NCBI RefSeq assembly: GCF_001904725.1
Contig: NZ_MRCE01000021.1
Location: forward strand, 1-64,000
Length of the DNA stretch: 64,000 bases
Direction: 5' to 3'
Source: Phormidium ambiguum IAM M-71
Lineage (GTDB): Bacteria > Cyanobacteriota > Cyanobacteriia > Cyanobacteriales > Aerosakkonemataceae
Positions 29,000 to 39,827 of this stretch are shown one piece after another. Within the stretch, counting starts at the first letter, position 1. Every line of letters begins with the position of its first letter. Both the position numbers and the translations under genes were made by a program. Under the pieces are notes generated by a model. That model was not told the origin of the DNA. It did no database searches and saw nothing but the letters and a program-made list of their open reading frames with translations.

Positions 29000-29812
29000 C
29001 TATTGAATCCATGCAGCACCACAAACAACTCGAAAACCGATATTGTTGTTGTTGTTGCTCGGATTGTAGTGATAGCGAACCGCCGCACGGCAATACCCAG
29101 GATTGAAGTACCAAGAACCACCGCGCAGCACCCTTCTTGAGCGTTCATTGCTAGATAACCATATACTCCCATTATCAGGTCCTTCTTCGTAATCATCATG
29201 CCAGTGGTCAGCACACCATTCCCAAACATTGCCGTGCATATCGTATAGTCCAAAAGCATTGGCTACATCGAAGTTGCCTACGGGCGTTGTTTCTTGACGG
29301 TCAATTCCTTCGACACCAGAGCCATAAGTATAGTTGCCATTGTAGTTCGCTAAATCTGTTGTAATTGTTTCCCCAAAGTGAAAGGGTGTAGCAGTTCCCG
29401 CACGACAGGCATATTCCCACTCAGCTTCCGAGGGAAGGCGGCATTCTCGCGTGCTTTTCTGGGATAATCTAGCGCAAAATTCCTCTGCATCGTACCAAGA
29501 AATACGCTCTACAGGACGATTATCACCTTTGAAGTTAGAAGGGTCTGGGTTAAGCTCTTGTTTAACTTGAGGTAAAGTTGCTACGGCTTTCCATTGGGCT
29601 TGGGTGACAGGATATTTACCCATACAAAAAGGGTTGATGGTTACTAAATGCTGAGGACTTTCATTATCTCGATGTCCGATTTCATCTTCTGGCGAACCCA
29701 TCATAAAACTACCCCCTGGAATCAAAACCATTTCTAGTCCAACTCCATTGCCCAGGTCTTCAATAAAATACTTTGCTGTTCGTTTCTCACGATTAATAAC
29801 TAGTTTTACCAT
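29000..29812 (-). CDS. Stand-alone FGE/SUMF1-domain protein
   Basis: A 270-aa protein that is almost entirely one formylglycine-generating-enzyme-type (SUMF1) domain: MVLIPGGSFMMGSPEDE, YPVTQAQW, RLPSEAEWEYACRAGT, DMHGNVWEWCADHW, RRVLRGGSWYF and FRVVC. Of the two catalytic cysteines of true FGE (spaced five residues apart) only the second remains (C241); the first is F236. Classical sulfatase maturation is therefore unlikely. The N-terminus (LVINREKR...EDLGNGV) parallels the segment before the FGE domain of the neighbouring 864-aa protein, so I infer a tandem duplication. It probably belongs to the 30029-35319 cassette. Confidence 0.85.
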   Translation of the reverse strand: MVKLVINREKRTAKYFIEDLGNGVGLEMVLIPGGSFMMGSPEDEIGHRDNESPQHLVTINPFCMGKYPVTQAQWKAVATLPQVKQELNPDPSNFKGDNRPVERISWYDAEEFCARLSQKSTRECRLPSEAEWEYACRAGTATPFHFGETITTDLANYNGNYTYGSGVEGIDRQETTPVGNFDVANAFGLYDMHGNVWEWCADHWHDDYEEGPDNGSIWLSSNERSRRVLRGGSWYFNPGYCRAAVRYHYNPSNNNNNIGFRVVCGAAWIQ

Positions 29813-30028
29813 TTACATTTTGCTGTTCGCTTTTTTTCGATTCAATATTATTAACTCAATCTAATTAAGTTTATGTTAAAACTAATAATTTATTAAATTT
29901 TATGGGGTTAAAATAGCTAATTATTCAATCAAGTGAAATACCAATTTCTGAAAATTTTTTATGGCGGTTCGCGCAAAAGAGAAACAAGAAAAGAGGAGAA
30001 AAGGTAAAAGTATTTTGGGCTACGAAAT

Positions 30029-32623
30029 TCACCCCGCAGCACAGACAACTCGAAAACCGATACCGTTGTTACTGTAGCCAGCATCGTAGTGGTTGCGACA
30101 AGCCGAACGGCAGCTTTCAAGATCAGAGTACCACGAACCACCGCGCAACAGCCTGTCTGAGCTTCCACCGCTCAACCATATACTTCCATCATCAGGTGCG
30201 CCTTTATAACCACCATGCCAGTGGTCGGCGCACCACTCCCAAACATTACCGTGCATATCATATAATCCAAAAGTATTGGCTACTCCAAAGCTACCAACGG
30301 GTGTGGTTCTTTTCCGAGGATTTCTCTTGTGATCATTATCGTAAACATAGTTACAGTCGTAATTTGCCAATTCAGGTGTAATTGTTTCACCGAAGTGAAA
30401 AGGTGTAGTTGTACCAGCACGACAGGCGTATTCCCATTCTGCTTCACTAGGTAAACGGTAGGTTTTGCCAGTTAATTGGGATAATCTAGCGCAAAATTCC
30501 ACTGCATCGTACCAAGAAACAGTTTGTACAGGAAGATTACTGTCTCTGAAAAAGGATGGATTTGAGTCAAGTTCTTGATTAATTTGAGGTAAAGCAGCTA
30601 CAGCTTTCCACTGGGCTTGAGTAACAGGATATTTGCCCATAAAAAAGGCTTTGACAGTTACTTCATGTTGAGGACTTTCTGATTCATTTCGCATCTTTTC
30701 ATTTTCGGGCGAACCCATTAAAAAAGTGCCTTCAGGAATGGCTACCATTTCTAATAGAACTCCATTACCTAAATCTTCTTTAAAATTCCTTGCTTGTTGG
30801 CGACTTCGGTTAATTGTCAATTCTCTTTCCAACCAATCTGTCTGTTTTGGTACAATTGTTACTACTTCAAATTCAAAAGGTTGTAAATCAATATCTAGTG
30901 ATGTCTCAGTTTCAATTGTGATAGTTGCCACTTCAAATTCAAAAGTTTGTATGGGTGGAAATTGACCATCAATCAAAACTTCTTGTTGTTCCGAATGCTT
31001 CCGTTCCAATTGAAGAGCTAAAGCAGCATACTCTCTACCCATACGCCGAAGAACCTGAGTTGTTATCTGGGCAAAAGGCAACACTTCCTGCTTTGTAGCA
31101 GTATCCCAATCATCTTGAAGTGATAATAAAGCCACAAAACTTTTAATTGAAAACCCCAGTTTTCGGGCGATGTATTGAGAAACTGCCTTTAGTACATCTT
31201 CAATATCAGGAATGGGAACAGAATCTATGAGTAATTCTCTGACTCCTTCGACAAATTCATACTGAATAATTTCCGGTTTACCATGAGAATCCTCAGAGCT
31301 AATAGGACGTAAAAGCCCACTCATAAATACTTCAGCAACATGAACCTGCATTGACTCTTTGAGCATGGTTTCTTGAATCAGATAAACCACAGGTAAACTA
31401 ACCGGAACTACTGCCATTAACCCTGCCAAACGCCTTGCTGTAGTCGATGCAGTTGTGCGAAATCTTTTAACTAAATCTGCTGGTGAAAGTGGCTCATTAT
31501 TTGTTAATGCAGTTTGAGTTAAAGAAGCAACTAAAGATAAATCAAATAAAATTCCAGCGCTACGAGTACTTCCTATTCCAGCTACTACCCGCGACCATTG
31601 TTTTAAAGAATCAGGCTCTAATGTAATCACAGGTAAAGTAACAGCATTAGCAGTATTTACTTCTTCCCAAACAGGTAAACCATCAATAATTAACTGATTA
31701 TTTGCTACACCTGGTAATAAAGCACTCAACTGTACAGGAAAACCAGCACCTAAAGCAGTTCGCACCCACAATTTTTCTGGTAATAATTGAACAATTGCTA
31801 AAGGTTGTGCATTAGACAAACGCTTTAAAAATTTATGAATTTTGCCTTGTCTCCACAGGGGAGAAATGCAATCACTTACCAATAATACTAAACGTCTACC
31901 AGTCGGCTCTAATAATTCTTTTTCACTACGATATCTTTGCTTATTTCCTAAAAAATTTCCCTTATTAAACAGTTTGATTTCGCCATCTTCATCCGCTTTT
32001 AAACTCCAAGTACGGACATATCGAAATGCCCCTTGTAATTCAATCAGTTTTTGAAATTCCGCAATTATTTCTCGCCATATAACAGTGGAACTAGTTTCTT
32101 CAACTACTAAAGCAACATCCAACCATCTTTCTGGTGCTGGTTTTAATACTGGTGTCCAAACCCTTTTTTCGGCAATTTGCGTTACCGTTTCTTCCTCATC
32201 CAAAACTGTTTTAATTTGAGAAGGCACCTTACGCATCAAAGGACGTAGCGCCCGTGCTAAAGCTAAAGGCTGACGTAATGCTGGGGCTGTGGGGGCTTTA
32301 AATTTGATGCCTTCAGATAGATTTTTGTTCTGTTTTTGTTCACTCCCTTTAGAAGTTGGAGGAAGATAAACAGATGCCGAAGGTTGAGAGACTGGAGGTT
32401 TAGCAGGTGTTGGCTTTGTGGGCTGAGAATCAGAAGTTTCTATTTCAATGGGTGTTTCCGGTTCTACAATTTGCGTTTCAGAAGTTGGAGTTACCTTAAC
32501 TTCTTCCATTTGTAGTGCTAGCCAGAGAAGGTCTGCAATTTGTTCCGCATCCAAGTCTATTTCGACCTTTTTCAACAGTTTGGAAAATGCAGCTATACCG
32601 AAAGAATTGGTTGCTTGCATCAT
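30029..32623 (-). CDS. SAV_2336-like vWA protein fused to an FGE/SUMF1 domain
   Basis: An 864-aa multidomain protein. Residues 1-45 form a short helical module (LDAEQIADLLWLALQ). Residues 46-160 are a Pro/Thr/Lys-rich linker. About 165-335 is a vWA-like domain of the SAV_2336 type, with LDVALVVEETSS at the metal-site position and RRLVLLVSDCISPLW. About 350-580 is the helical region typical of these proteins (ARRLAGLMAVVPVSLPV, VHVAEVFMSGLL). Two FEFEV(A/V)TI repeats follow, then an FGE domain at about 620-864. In it C838 is kept and the first catalytic cysteine is S833. The vWA metal motif is altered (E-E-T-S-S). It starts one base from the MoxR stop, so it is cotranscribed with that ATPase. 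Confidence 0.85.
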   Translation of the reverse strand: MMQATNSFGIAAFSKLLKKVEIDLDAEQIADLLWLALQMEEVKVTPTSETQIVEPETPIEIETSDSQPTKPTPAKPPVSQPSASVYLPPTSKGSEQKQNKNLSEGIKFKAPTAPALRQPLALARALRPLMRKVPSQIKTVLDEEETVTQIAEKRVWTPVLKPAPERWLDVALVVEETSSTVIWREIIAEFQKLIELQGAFRYVRTWSLKADEDGEIKLFNKGNFLGNKQRYRSEKELLEPTGRRLVLLVSDCISPLWRQGKIHKFLKRLSNAQPLAIVQLLPEKLWVRTALGAGFPVQLSALLPGVANNQLIIDGLPVWEEVNTANAVTLPVITLEPDSLKQWSRVVAGIGSTRSAGILFDLSLVASLTQTALTNNEPLSPADLVKRFRTTASTTARRLAGLMAVVPVSLPVVYLIQETMLKESMQVHVAEVFMSGLLRPISSEDSHGKPEIIQYEFVEGVRELLIDSVPIPDIEDVLKAVSQYIARKLGFSIKSFVALLSLQDDWDTATKQEVLPFAQITTQVLRRMGREYAALALQLERKHSEQQEVLIDGQFPPIQTFEFEVATITIETETSLDIDLQPFEFEVVTIVPKQTDWLERELTINRSRQQARNFKEDLGNGVLLEMVAIPEGTFLMGSPENEKMRNESESPQHEVTVKAFFMGKYPVTQAQWKAVAALPQINQELDSNPSFFRDSNLPVQTVSWYDAVEFCARLSQLTGKTYRLPSEAEWEYACRAGTTTPFHFGETITPELANYDCNYVYDNDHKRNPRKRTTPVGSFGVANTFGLYDMHGNVWEWCADHWHGGYKGAPDDGSIWLSGGSSDRLLRGGSWYSDLESCRSACRNHYDAGYSNNGIGFRVVCAAG

Positions 32624-33610
32624 TTATATATCCTCTGTACTGCTGAGATATTTCAACAATTGTTGAATCAGTTTTTCTTTCTCTTCTCCTACTGGTGCAA
32701 ATTCACGAGTCATTAAATAAATAGTATTAAGTAATTGGTCTGTTGCTAAATCACCATCTTGGCGTTTTTGGAGGAATTCTGCAATTAAATCAGAAGCTTG
32801 TTGAGCAATTTTATTTCCTAAATGAGCGGCAACAATTTTCTCTAACTCGGTTGCATCGGGTTCTCTCATATTCAATCGCAAACATCGCCGCAAAAAGGGC
32901 GGGGGAAAGTCTCGCTCTCCATTACTAGTGAGAATCACAAAGGGAAAAGCTTGACACCGAATTCGTCCTTGAGTAATGGAAACCTTGGTATCTTTGACGG
33001 TTTCCTCAGTTTCATCTTTATAGGCAGTTCCTACTTCAACGGTTTCTATTTTTTCGGCAATTCGGACTAATTCAGGAATTTGAAATTCCCCTTCTTCAAA
33101 TACATGAAGTAAGTCATTAGGAAGGTCAATATCGCTTTTATCAATTTCATCAATTAACAATGCTCTTGGTTTTTCTGATGGTAATAATGCAGTTCCTAAA
33201 GGCCCAAGTTGAATGTATTTGCCAATTTCTTTGAGATTGTCTTTGTTATCATTGTTTTGTTGTTGAACATCTTGTAGGCGACCAATTGCGTCATAGTAAT
33301 AAAGGCCATCTTTGAGCGTTGTTCGAGTTGTAATCGGCCAATATAACACTTCGCCTAATTCCAATTCATAAGCTACAGCGTAAGCTAATGATGTTTTTCC
33401 TGTGCCAGGTTTCCCTGTGATTAACAAAGGGCGGCGCAGATAAAGGGCGGCATTAACTAGTTCAATTTCTTCGGGACGAGCTTGAAAAGTAGCACCACGT
33501 TTTTGCTTTTTTGCATCTAAGTTAAATTTCCGCCAACTCGGTGGCGGAGGTAGATGTTTGATACCTTGGTGAGGTGTACCAGTTCCTTGAAAAATTTTCC
33601 AGTTTTCCAT
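32624..33610 (-). CDS. MoxR-type AAA+ ATPase of the vWA/VMAP cassette
   Basis: A 328-aa AAA+ ATPase. Walker A is TGKPGTGKTS (65-74), Walker B LLIDEIDKSDIDLPNDLL (D154, E155), sensor FVILTSNGERDFPPPFLRR, with an arginine-rich finger. The N-terminus has a Pro-rich PPPPSW segment. A variable charged insert (about 180-215) lies before sensor 1. It is the MoxR component predicted to be gated by the vWA protein downstream and to act on the VMAP protein upstream. Spacing is 5 nt from the upstream gene and 0 nt from the downstream one. It is only distantly similar to the MoxR at 24692. Confidence 0.88.
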   Translation of the reverse strand: MENWKIFQGTGTPHQGIKHLPPPPSWRKFNLDAKKQKRGATFQARPEEIELVNAALYLRRPLLITGKPGTGKTSLAYAVAYELELGEVLYWPITTRTTLKDGLYYYDAIGRLQDVQQQNNDNKDNLKEIGKYIQLGPLGTALLPSEKPRALLIDEIDKSDIDLPNDLLHVFEEGEFQIPELVRIAEKIETVEVGTAYKDETEETVKDTKVSITQGRIRCQAFPFVILTSNGERDFPPPFLRRCLRLNMREPDATELEKIVAAHLGNKIAQQASDLIAEFLQKRQDGDLATDQLLNTIYLMTREFAPVGEEKEKLIQQLLKYLSSTEDI

Positions 33611-33615
33611 AACTA

Positions 33616-35319
33616 TTACATAGAGTAATCAATATTAGGAGGTAAACGATCGGGATTTTCCCATAGTAAGGAAAGATGATGACCAATGTGTGTATCTGGT
33701 GGTTCAAGAATTGCATCCAGTCGTTTCATTTTGACATTTTCCGGGAGTTGGTCAATGCAACATTGTAGTAATCCATCTATTTTTTCATCACAATTGTTGG
33801 CTAAATTTTGTCTTAACCAAAGTGCTACTGGAATCGCTGTTTTTAAAATTAAGGCAAACACACTTCCTTTACCTGTTTGTACTGGTGCTGTTGTTAGTTT
33901 TAGCCCAATTATATCTGGTTGATTTAGATCAACAAACAATTTTTTTAAATTATTAGAGTCACCACAAATTAACGCCTTACCAACTTCCATGTCAGTTAAT
34001 TGCTGTGCGATTTTCCATTTTTCTTGCCAAAATCCTTTGTAAAGATAGGTTGGGAGAATTCGCTCGTATGAACGAACGACAATTTTGTATTGACTCCCCA
34101 AGGTAACTGGTAAACCTAATTCATCATCAATTTCCCAACTGTCTACTGATTGGTTGATTAAATCAAGGGGCAAAAATATTTCAATTGTTAGTTTTGAGGA
34201 TGAATATTTAGCACTTTGCGCTAGGAAAATTTTTAGTAATTCGGGAATTTCATCAAAAAGCAGTGCTTCCCGAAAAGATTCTGGTTTGGAAAGTTGTTCC
34301 CCAGTTGAACGACTTTGAGTACGATCGTCAGTAATCAGCCAAGCATCTACAAAATAACGATTGGCTTGATTAGAATTACTAATTGAATTCTGTTCGCTGC
34401 GCCGAATTACTACCATCAAATAAGGTTCGTCACTACTTGATTTTATCCCCAAAGTTTGCTGGACTTCATTCAATAATTGAGGAAAATCTTGAATGTTCTG
34501 TTCTCCCCAGATTTTTAAGTTTTGGGAAACTGATTGAGAGAGGGTAGAATCTGCTACCAAGTAAGCCAAAAATTGTTCTGTTTTGGTATATTTTGACTTT
34601 CCTGGTGGCATGGTGTTTAACTGAGTTAAAATTTCCTCTAATGTATCAGGTATTGGATAAGGCCAATCAGGAGGAGAACAAGCTTGATATGCCTTTTTAA
34701 TTAATAAAAGTTCTAGATTTAAGGGAGTTAATAAAGTGAGAAAAGCTTTAAGGTCATTTTGTTTAAGTGGTTGTGGTTGTTTGTCTTCGTAAAGGGCTTC
34801 AAATATGGCGGCTTCTCCAATGCCTTTTAAATAGCGATCGCCATGATAGTGAAGTAAGATTTCATCAATATGGGCATCACGGACAAAGGTAGCTGTAGCT
34901 TCTGAGAGTAAGATTTGTCCACCACTGGCAAGTGCTGCGACACGGGCGGCATAATCAACTTCCTGTCCAATAAAATTATTGCCGTCAGGTAAGGGACAAC
35001 CCGTGTGCATTCCAATTGTGAGTTGCAATGAACCCAGCGGTGTAGGAATTGCTACTTCGGCATGGTTTTTTTGGATGGCAATTGCCCAAAGTAGCGCTTG
35101 AATTGGGTTTGGAAACACCAGAAAGAAAGCATCACCGATCGTTTCTACTTTACGTCCGCCATAATTAGCTAAGGTATTCTCTACTCGTTCTCTGTGGGGG
35201 AAGAGTATGGTATCGCGGTAAATTTCGTTGCGTGCGGTGATATCGCTACCTGGAAGATGGTTTTTGAGGGCAGTGGAGTTTACCAAGTCGGTAAAAACCA
35301 TTGTTACCATTTCATTCAT
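33616..35319 (-). CDS. VMAP-type protein with N-terminal nucleotide-cyclase domain
   Basis: A 567-aa protein. Residues 1-190 are a class III nucleotidyl-cyclase domain: metal Asp D11 (FTDLVNST) and D63 (VETIGDAF), plus an EVDYAAR segment. At the purine-specifying position it has E59, as in guanylate cyclases. The transition-state Asn is replaced by D122, while R126 is kept. Residues about 200-567 match what I recognise as VMAP-C (vWA-MoxR associated protein C-terminal domain), ending HIGHHLSLLWENPDRLPP (544-561). Proteins of this kind carry a variable effector at the N-terminus, here the cyclase. It heads the operon with MoxR and vWA-FGE. Activity and product are uncertain because of the D122 change. 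Confidence 0.82.
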   Translation of the reverse strand: MNEMVTMVFTDLVNSTALKNHLPGSDITARNEIYRDTILFPHRERVENTLANYGGRKVETIGDAFFLVFPNPIQALLWAIAIQKNHAEVAIPTPLGSLQLTIGMHTGCPLPDGNNFIGQEVDYAARVAALASGGQILLSEATATFVRDAHIDEILLHYHGDRYLKGIGEAAIFEALYEDKQPQPLKQNDLKAFLTLLTPLNLELLLIKKAYQACSPPDWPYPIPDTLEEILTQLNTMPPGKSKYTKTEQFLAYLVADSTLSQSVSQNLKIWGEQNIQDFPQLLNEVQQTLGIKSSSDEPYLMVVIRRSEQNSISNSNQANRYFVDAWLITDDRTQSRSTGEQLSKPESFREALLFDEIPELLKIFLAQSAKYSSSKLTIEIFLPLDLINQSVDSWEIDDELGLPVTLGSQYKIVVRSYERILPTYLYKGFWQEKWKIAQQLTDMEVGKALICGDSNNLKKLFVDLNQPDIIGLKLTTAPVQTGKGSVFALILKTAIPVALWLRQNLANNCDEKIDGLLQCCIDQLPENVKMKRLDAILEPPDTHIGHHLSLLWENPDRLPPNIDYSM

Positions 35320-35517
35320 GGCAACTCTTTTTTGTTTTAAAGATATGTTTTCTAGAATATCTGGATCGGCAGTTAATTGAGAATGCGATCGTTATCTTTG
35401 TTTCTTCCCTGCTGCCGTCTTTCGGAAAAATGACGAATTAACAACTTTTCTAATGTAAGTATTACTACATTAAATTGTGAATTTGTCTATTGATTGTACT
35501 AGGAATAATAAATACAA

Positions 35518-35542
35518 GCTCAACCAAATTAAGTGGTTGAGC
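35518..35542 (-). terminator. Terminator hairpin after crtB
   Basis: GCTCAACCA and TGGTTGAGC form a perfect 9-bp stem with a 7-nt loop, followed on the minus strand by TTGTATTTATT. It lies 9 nt after the crtB stop and would end the pds-crtB transcript. Confidence 0.7.
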
Positions 35543-35550
35543 ATTAACTG

Positions 35551-37969
<2,419 letters not shown>

Positions 37970-37994
37970 TTACATTTTGCAAAAATTGTGGCGA

Positions 37995-38022
37995 TCGGGG
38001 ATTGGGGACTGGGGACTGGGAT
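37995..38022. repeat. GGGGACTGG repeat
   Basis: Short tandem of GGGGATTGGGGACTGGG type, upstream of pds. It uses the same unit that occurs in the tails of the intergenic arrays. Confidence 0.6.
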
Positions 38023-38136
38023 TTTTTATCTGATTAATCAGCTTTTCTTAAAATTAGGACAAAGCAATTTATTTTTCAATTATGAAATCCATTGCTTGTT
38101 GAATTATTTCATCTTGATTAACTAGTTGCCTAATTT

Positions 38137-38478
38137 TTATCTAGACGGACGAACAACTCGAATTAATTTACCTCTCAAGTCTTCTTCTCTAGAAATAGCT
38201 TCATTAATGCGAGTTGCCATTCTTTCCCGATCGTGATCGTCTGTGCAAGCAATTATGCCAAAATGTTCAGGTTGAAAGCGATGAAGTCGGAAGAAATCTT
38301 CTCTATTTAAAGTCAAAACTGCCCGTTCCTCACTTACAGCAAATGCCAAAACTTCTTCATCAGGAATCTTCAGATTTGCCTTTCCTGCTTCCTGTACTGT
38401 AAGAACGTCGTGACCTAAATCTCTGAGTAATTCCACCACTCGCTTCGGAAATTGTTCGTCTGCATAAAAACGTGCCAT
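38137..38478 (-). CDS. DUF5615 PIN-like protein (putative toxin)
   Basis: A 113-aa protein of the DUF5615/Mut7-C-like PIN group, proposed RNases of toxin-antitoxin pairs. Acidic candidate active-site residues are in FYADEQFP, the IPDEEVLAF helix and the LTLNREDFFRLH segment. The gene starts 3 nt after the DUF433 gene ends, so the two are translated as a unit. No toxicity can be claimed from sequence. Confidence 0.82.
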   Translation of the reverse strand: MARFYADEQFPKRVVELLRDLGHDVLTVQEAGKANLKIPDEEVLAFAVSEERAVLTLNREDFFRLHRFQPEHFGIIACTDDHDRERMATRINEAISREEDLRGKLIRVVRPSR

Positions 38479-38481
38479 CAG

Positions 38482-38808
38482 TTAATCTTCCTCATTTTTG
38501 CGGATGGCTATTTCAATTTCTTCAGGAAATGCTTCTGCATAAGCCCAAGCATTTGTTAAGTCAGCAGCAGATATAGTTGGATAATCATATAAAAGTTCTT
38601 CTTCAGTGATACCAATACGACGTGCATTTACAAGTATCCAAACTGGAATGCGAGTTCCGGCGATACAAGCTTCACCACCACAAACACCGGGAGTTTTTTC
38701 AATGCCTTGCCAAGTGTTACTTAAACTTTGGGCTAATAGTTGAATTGCTTGGGCTTTTTCGGAGGGTGTTAATGCCAGGAGTTTTGGTTCTAATTCTTTG
38801 AGTGACAT
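38482..38808 (-). CDS. DUF433 protein (putative antitoxin)
   Basis: A 108-aa protein with the DUF433 signature GGEACIAGTRIPVWILV and the helix-turn-helix-like YPTISAADLTNAWAYAE. DUF433 proteins are normally the partner of DUF5615 toxins, as here. An N-terminal helical extension (1-40, LTPSEKAQAIQLLAQSL) precedes the core, longer than the minimal 75-aa version. It is the upstream gene of the pair, as expected for an autoregulating antitoxin. Confidence 0.84.
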   Translation of the reverse strand: MSLKELEPKLLALTPSEKAQAIQLLAQSLSNTWQGIEKTPGVCGGEACIAGTRIPVWILVNARRIGITEEELLYDYPTISAADLTNAWAYAEAFPEEIEIAIRKNEED

Positions 38809-38895
38809 AGATAGAATTGTTTTAGAAATTAGGGACTATCTGTTGATTATTTTAGGTGGTTGGGGAGGGTGATAACTGGTGGTAGTACAAGATTG

Positions 38896-38928
38896 GCGAT
38901 CGCGTAGCGTGCGCGTAGCGCGTATCGC
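38896..38928. repeat. HIP1 octamer fused to GCGTAGCG repeats
   Basis: GCGATCGC followed by two GCGTAGCG-like units and GCGTATCGC. A compact GC-rich element, of a type seen dispersed in cyanobacterial genomes, in the gap upstream of the DUF433 gene. Confidence 0.6.
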
Positions 38929-38977
38929 ATTTCCCAAATTCCTGAAGATTGGGACGATTACAACGGTGGTTTGTACT

Positions 38978-39005
38978 AAAAAAAACGGGTGGGTATTACC
39001 CACCC
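38978..39005 (-). terminator. Rho-independent terminator
   Basis: On the minus strand GGGTGGGT and ACCCACCC pair perfectly around a 3-nt loop and are followed after one G by eight Ts. It lies 6 nt after the stop of the Rpn-like gene. A textbook intrinsic terminator. Confidence 0.88.
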
Positions 39006-39011
39006 TAATTG

Positions 39012-39827
39012 TTAATTCGTTACCTCTCTATCTAACCAATCAACCAAATCAGCTGCATCTGAAAATTTAAACTGTTCCTTTCCCAATTCCGCTATCTGTT
39101 CTATCGATAAATTGCAAATTCGCGCTTCTACCTCAGAACTAATTTCGCCTAAGCAACGCTTGAGCGAATTCATAAGCAAGGATAATAAAAACTTTCGCCC
39201 TTCTACGGCTGGTAATGGCAGATTAGCATCTACAAATCGAGCAATCAAAAGCTTTTTTGCCGAATCTAGAGTAACCATACCCATCATCCGTAAACATTCA
39301 GTTATTACAGTCAGGCGTTCCTCTGGCGCAACCCTCATTTTAGCCATAAGTGCGATCGCAACCGGATTCCGATAATGTAAAAAATCTCGCCAGTGTAACT
39401 CAGCCAAATAGATGACTTTGTAGTTAAATCTCACAATGTCCTGATTGACAAACTCAAGCCGATATGTGTCTCGTTTCAGATGCAGAGGTACATAGTAGGG
39501 AAAAATGACCACTGGGTAAACCGGGAATCCATATTTTTCGTAAAGTCGAGTAAAGCGGGTAAACATATAGCAACCAACTTCGGCTTCTGGCATCCCTTCA
39601 GGCAAGGTGTGAATCAGGAAAAATGACTCTTCACCTCGAAATCTGACTTTTGCCACTAAGTCGGCTTCGTATTGTTCGCCTGCGGTAACATCGGTGAAAA
39701 TCTCTTTATCCAGAAAAGTCAGCGAGTCACGTTCTAGATATGTTGCTACTTCGGGGAAAAATAACTCGATGAACTGGAAAAAGAAGGTTGTTAGTAGTTC
39801 TTTGAATAAACGGTCATGATCGATCAT
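39012..39827 (-). CDS. Rpn/YhgA-like PD-(D/E)XK family protein with DUF4351 tail
   Basis: About 271 aa from ATG 39827 (MIDHDRLFKELLTTFF). The frame is open 11 codons further upstream. The N-terminal part matches the Rpn/YhgA-like nuclease family common in cyanobacteria: HDRLFKELL, FPEVATYL, and a strand with EADLVAKVRF. The expected catalytic E-x-Q after FFLIH is missing; here it reads FFLIHTLPEG. The C-terminal LSIEQIAELGKEQFKF and VDWLDREV fits DUF4351. Members are linked to recombination or to decayed transposons. With the motif lost it may be inactive. It has its own terminator. Confidence 0.7.
   Translation of the reverse strand: MIDHDRLFKELLTTFFFQFIELFFPEVATYLERDSLTFLDKEIFTDVTAGEQYEADLVAKVRFRGEESFFLIHTLPEGMPEAEVGCYMFTRFTRLYEKYGFPVYPVVIFPYYVPLHLKRDTYRLEFVNQDIVRFNYKVIYLAELHWRDFLHYRNPVAIALMAKMRVAPEERLTVITECLRMMGMVTLDSAKKLLIARFVDANLPLPAVEGRKFLLSLLMNSLKRCLGEISSEVEARICNLSIEQIAELGKEQFKFSDAADLVDWLDREVTN

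Noticed and set aside
29000-35319. Reading the FGE genes as sulfatase-maturation enzymes
   Set aside because: One catalytic cysteine is absent in both domains and no sulfatase gene is nearby.
38069-38137. A 23-codon frame on the minus strand after the DUF5615 gene that reads like a protein C-terminus
   Set aside because: Too short, no start codon, and a stop directly before it. It could be a gene remnant, but there is no family match.
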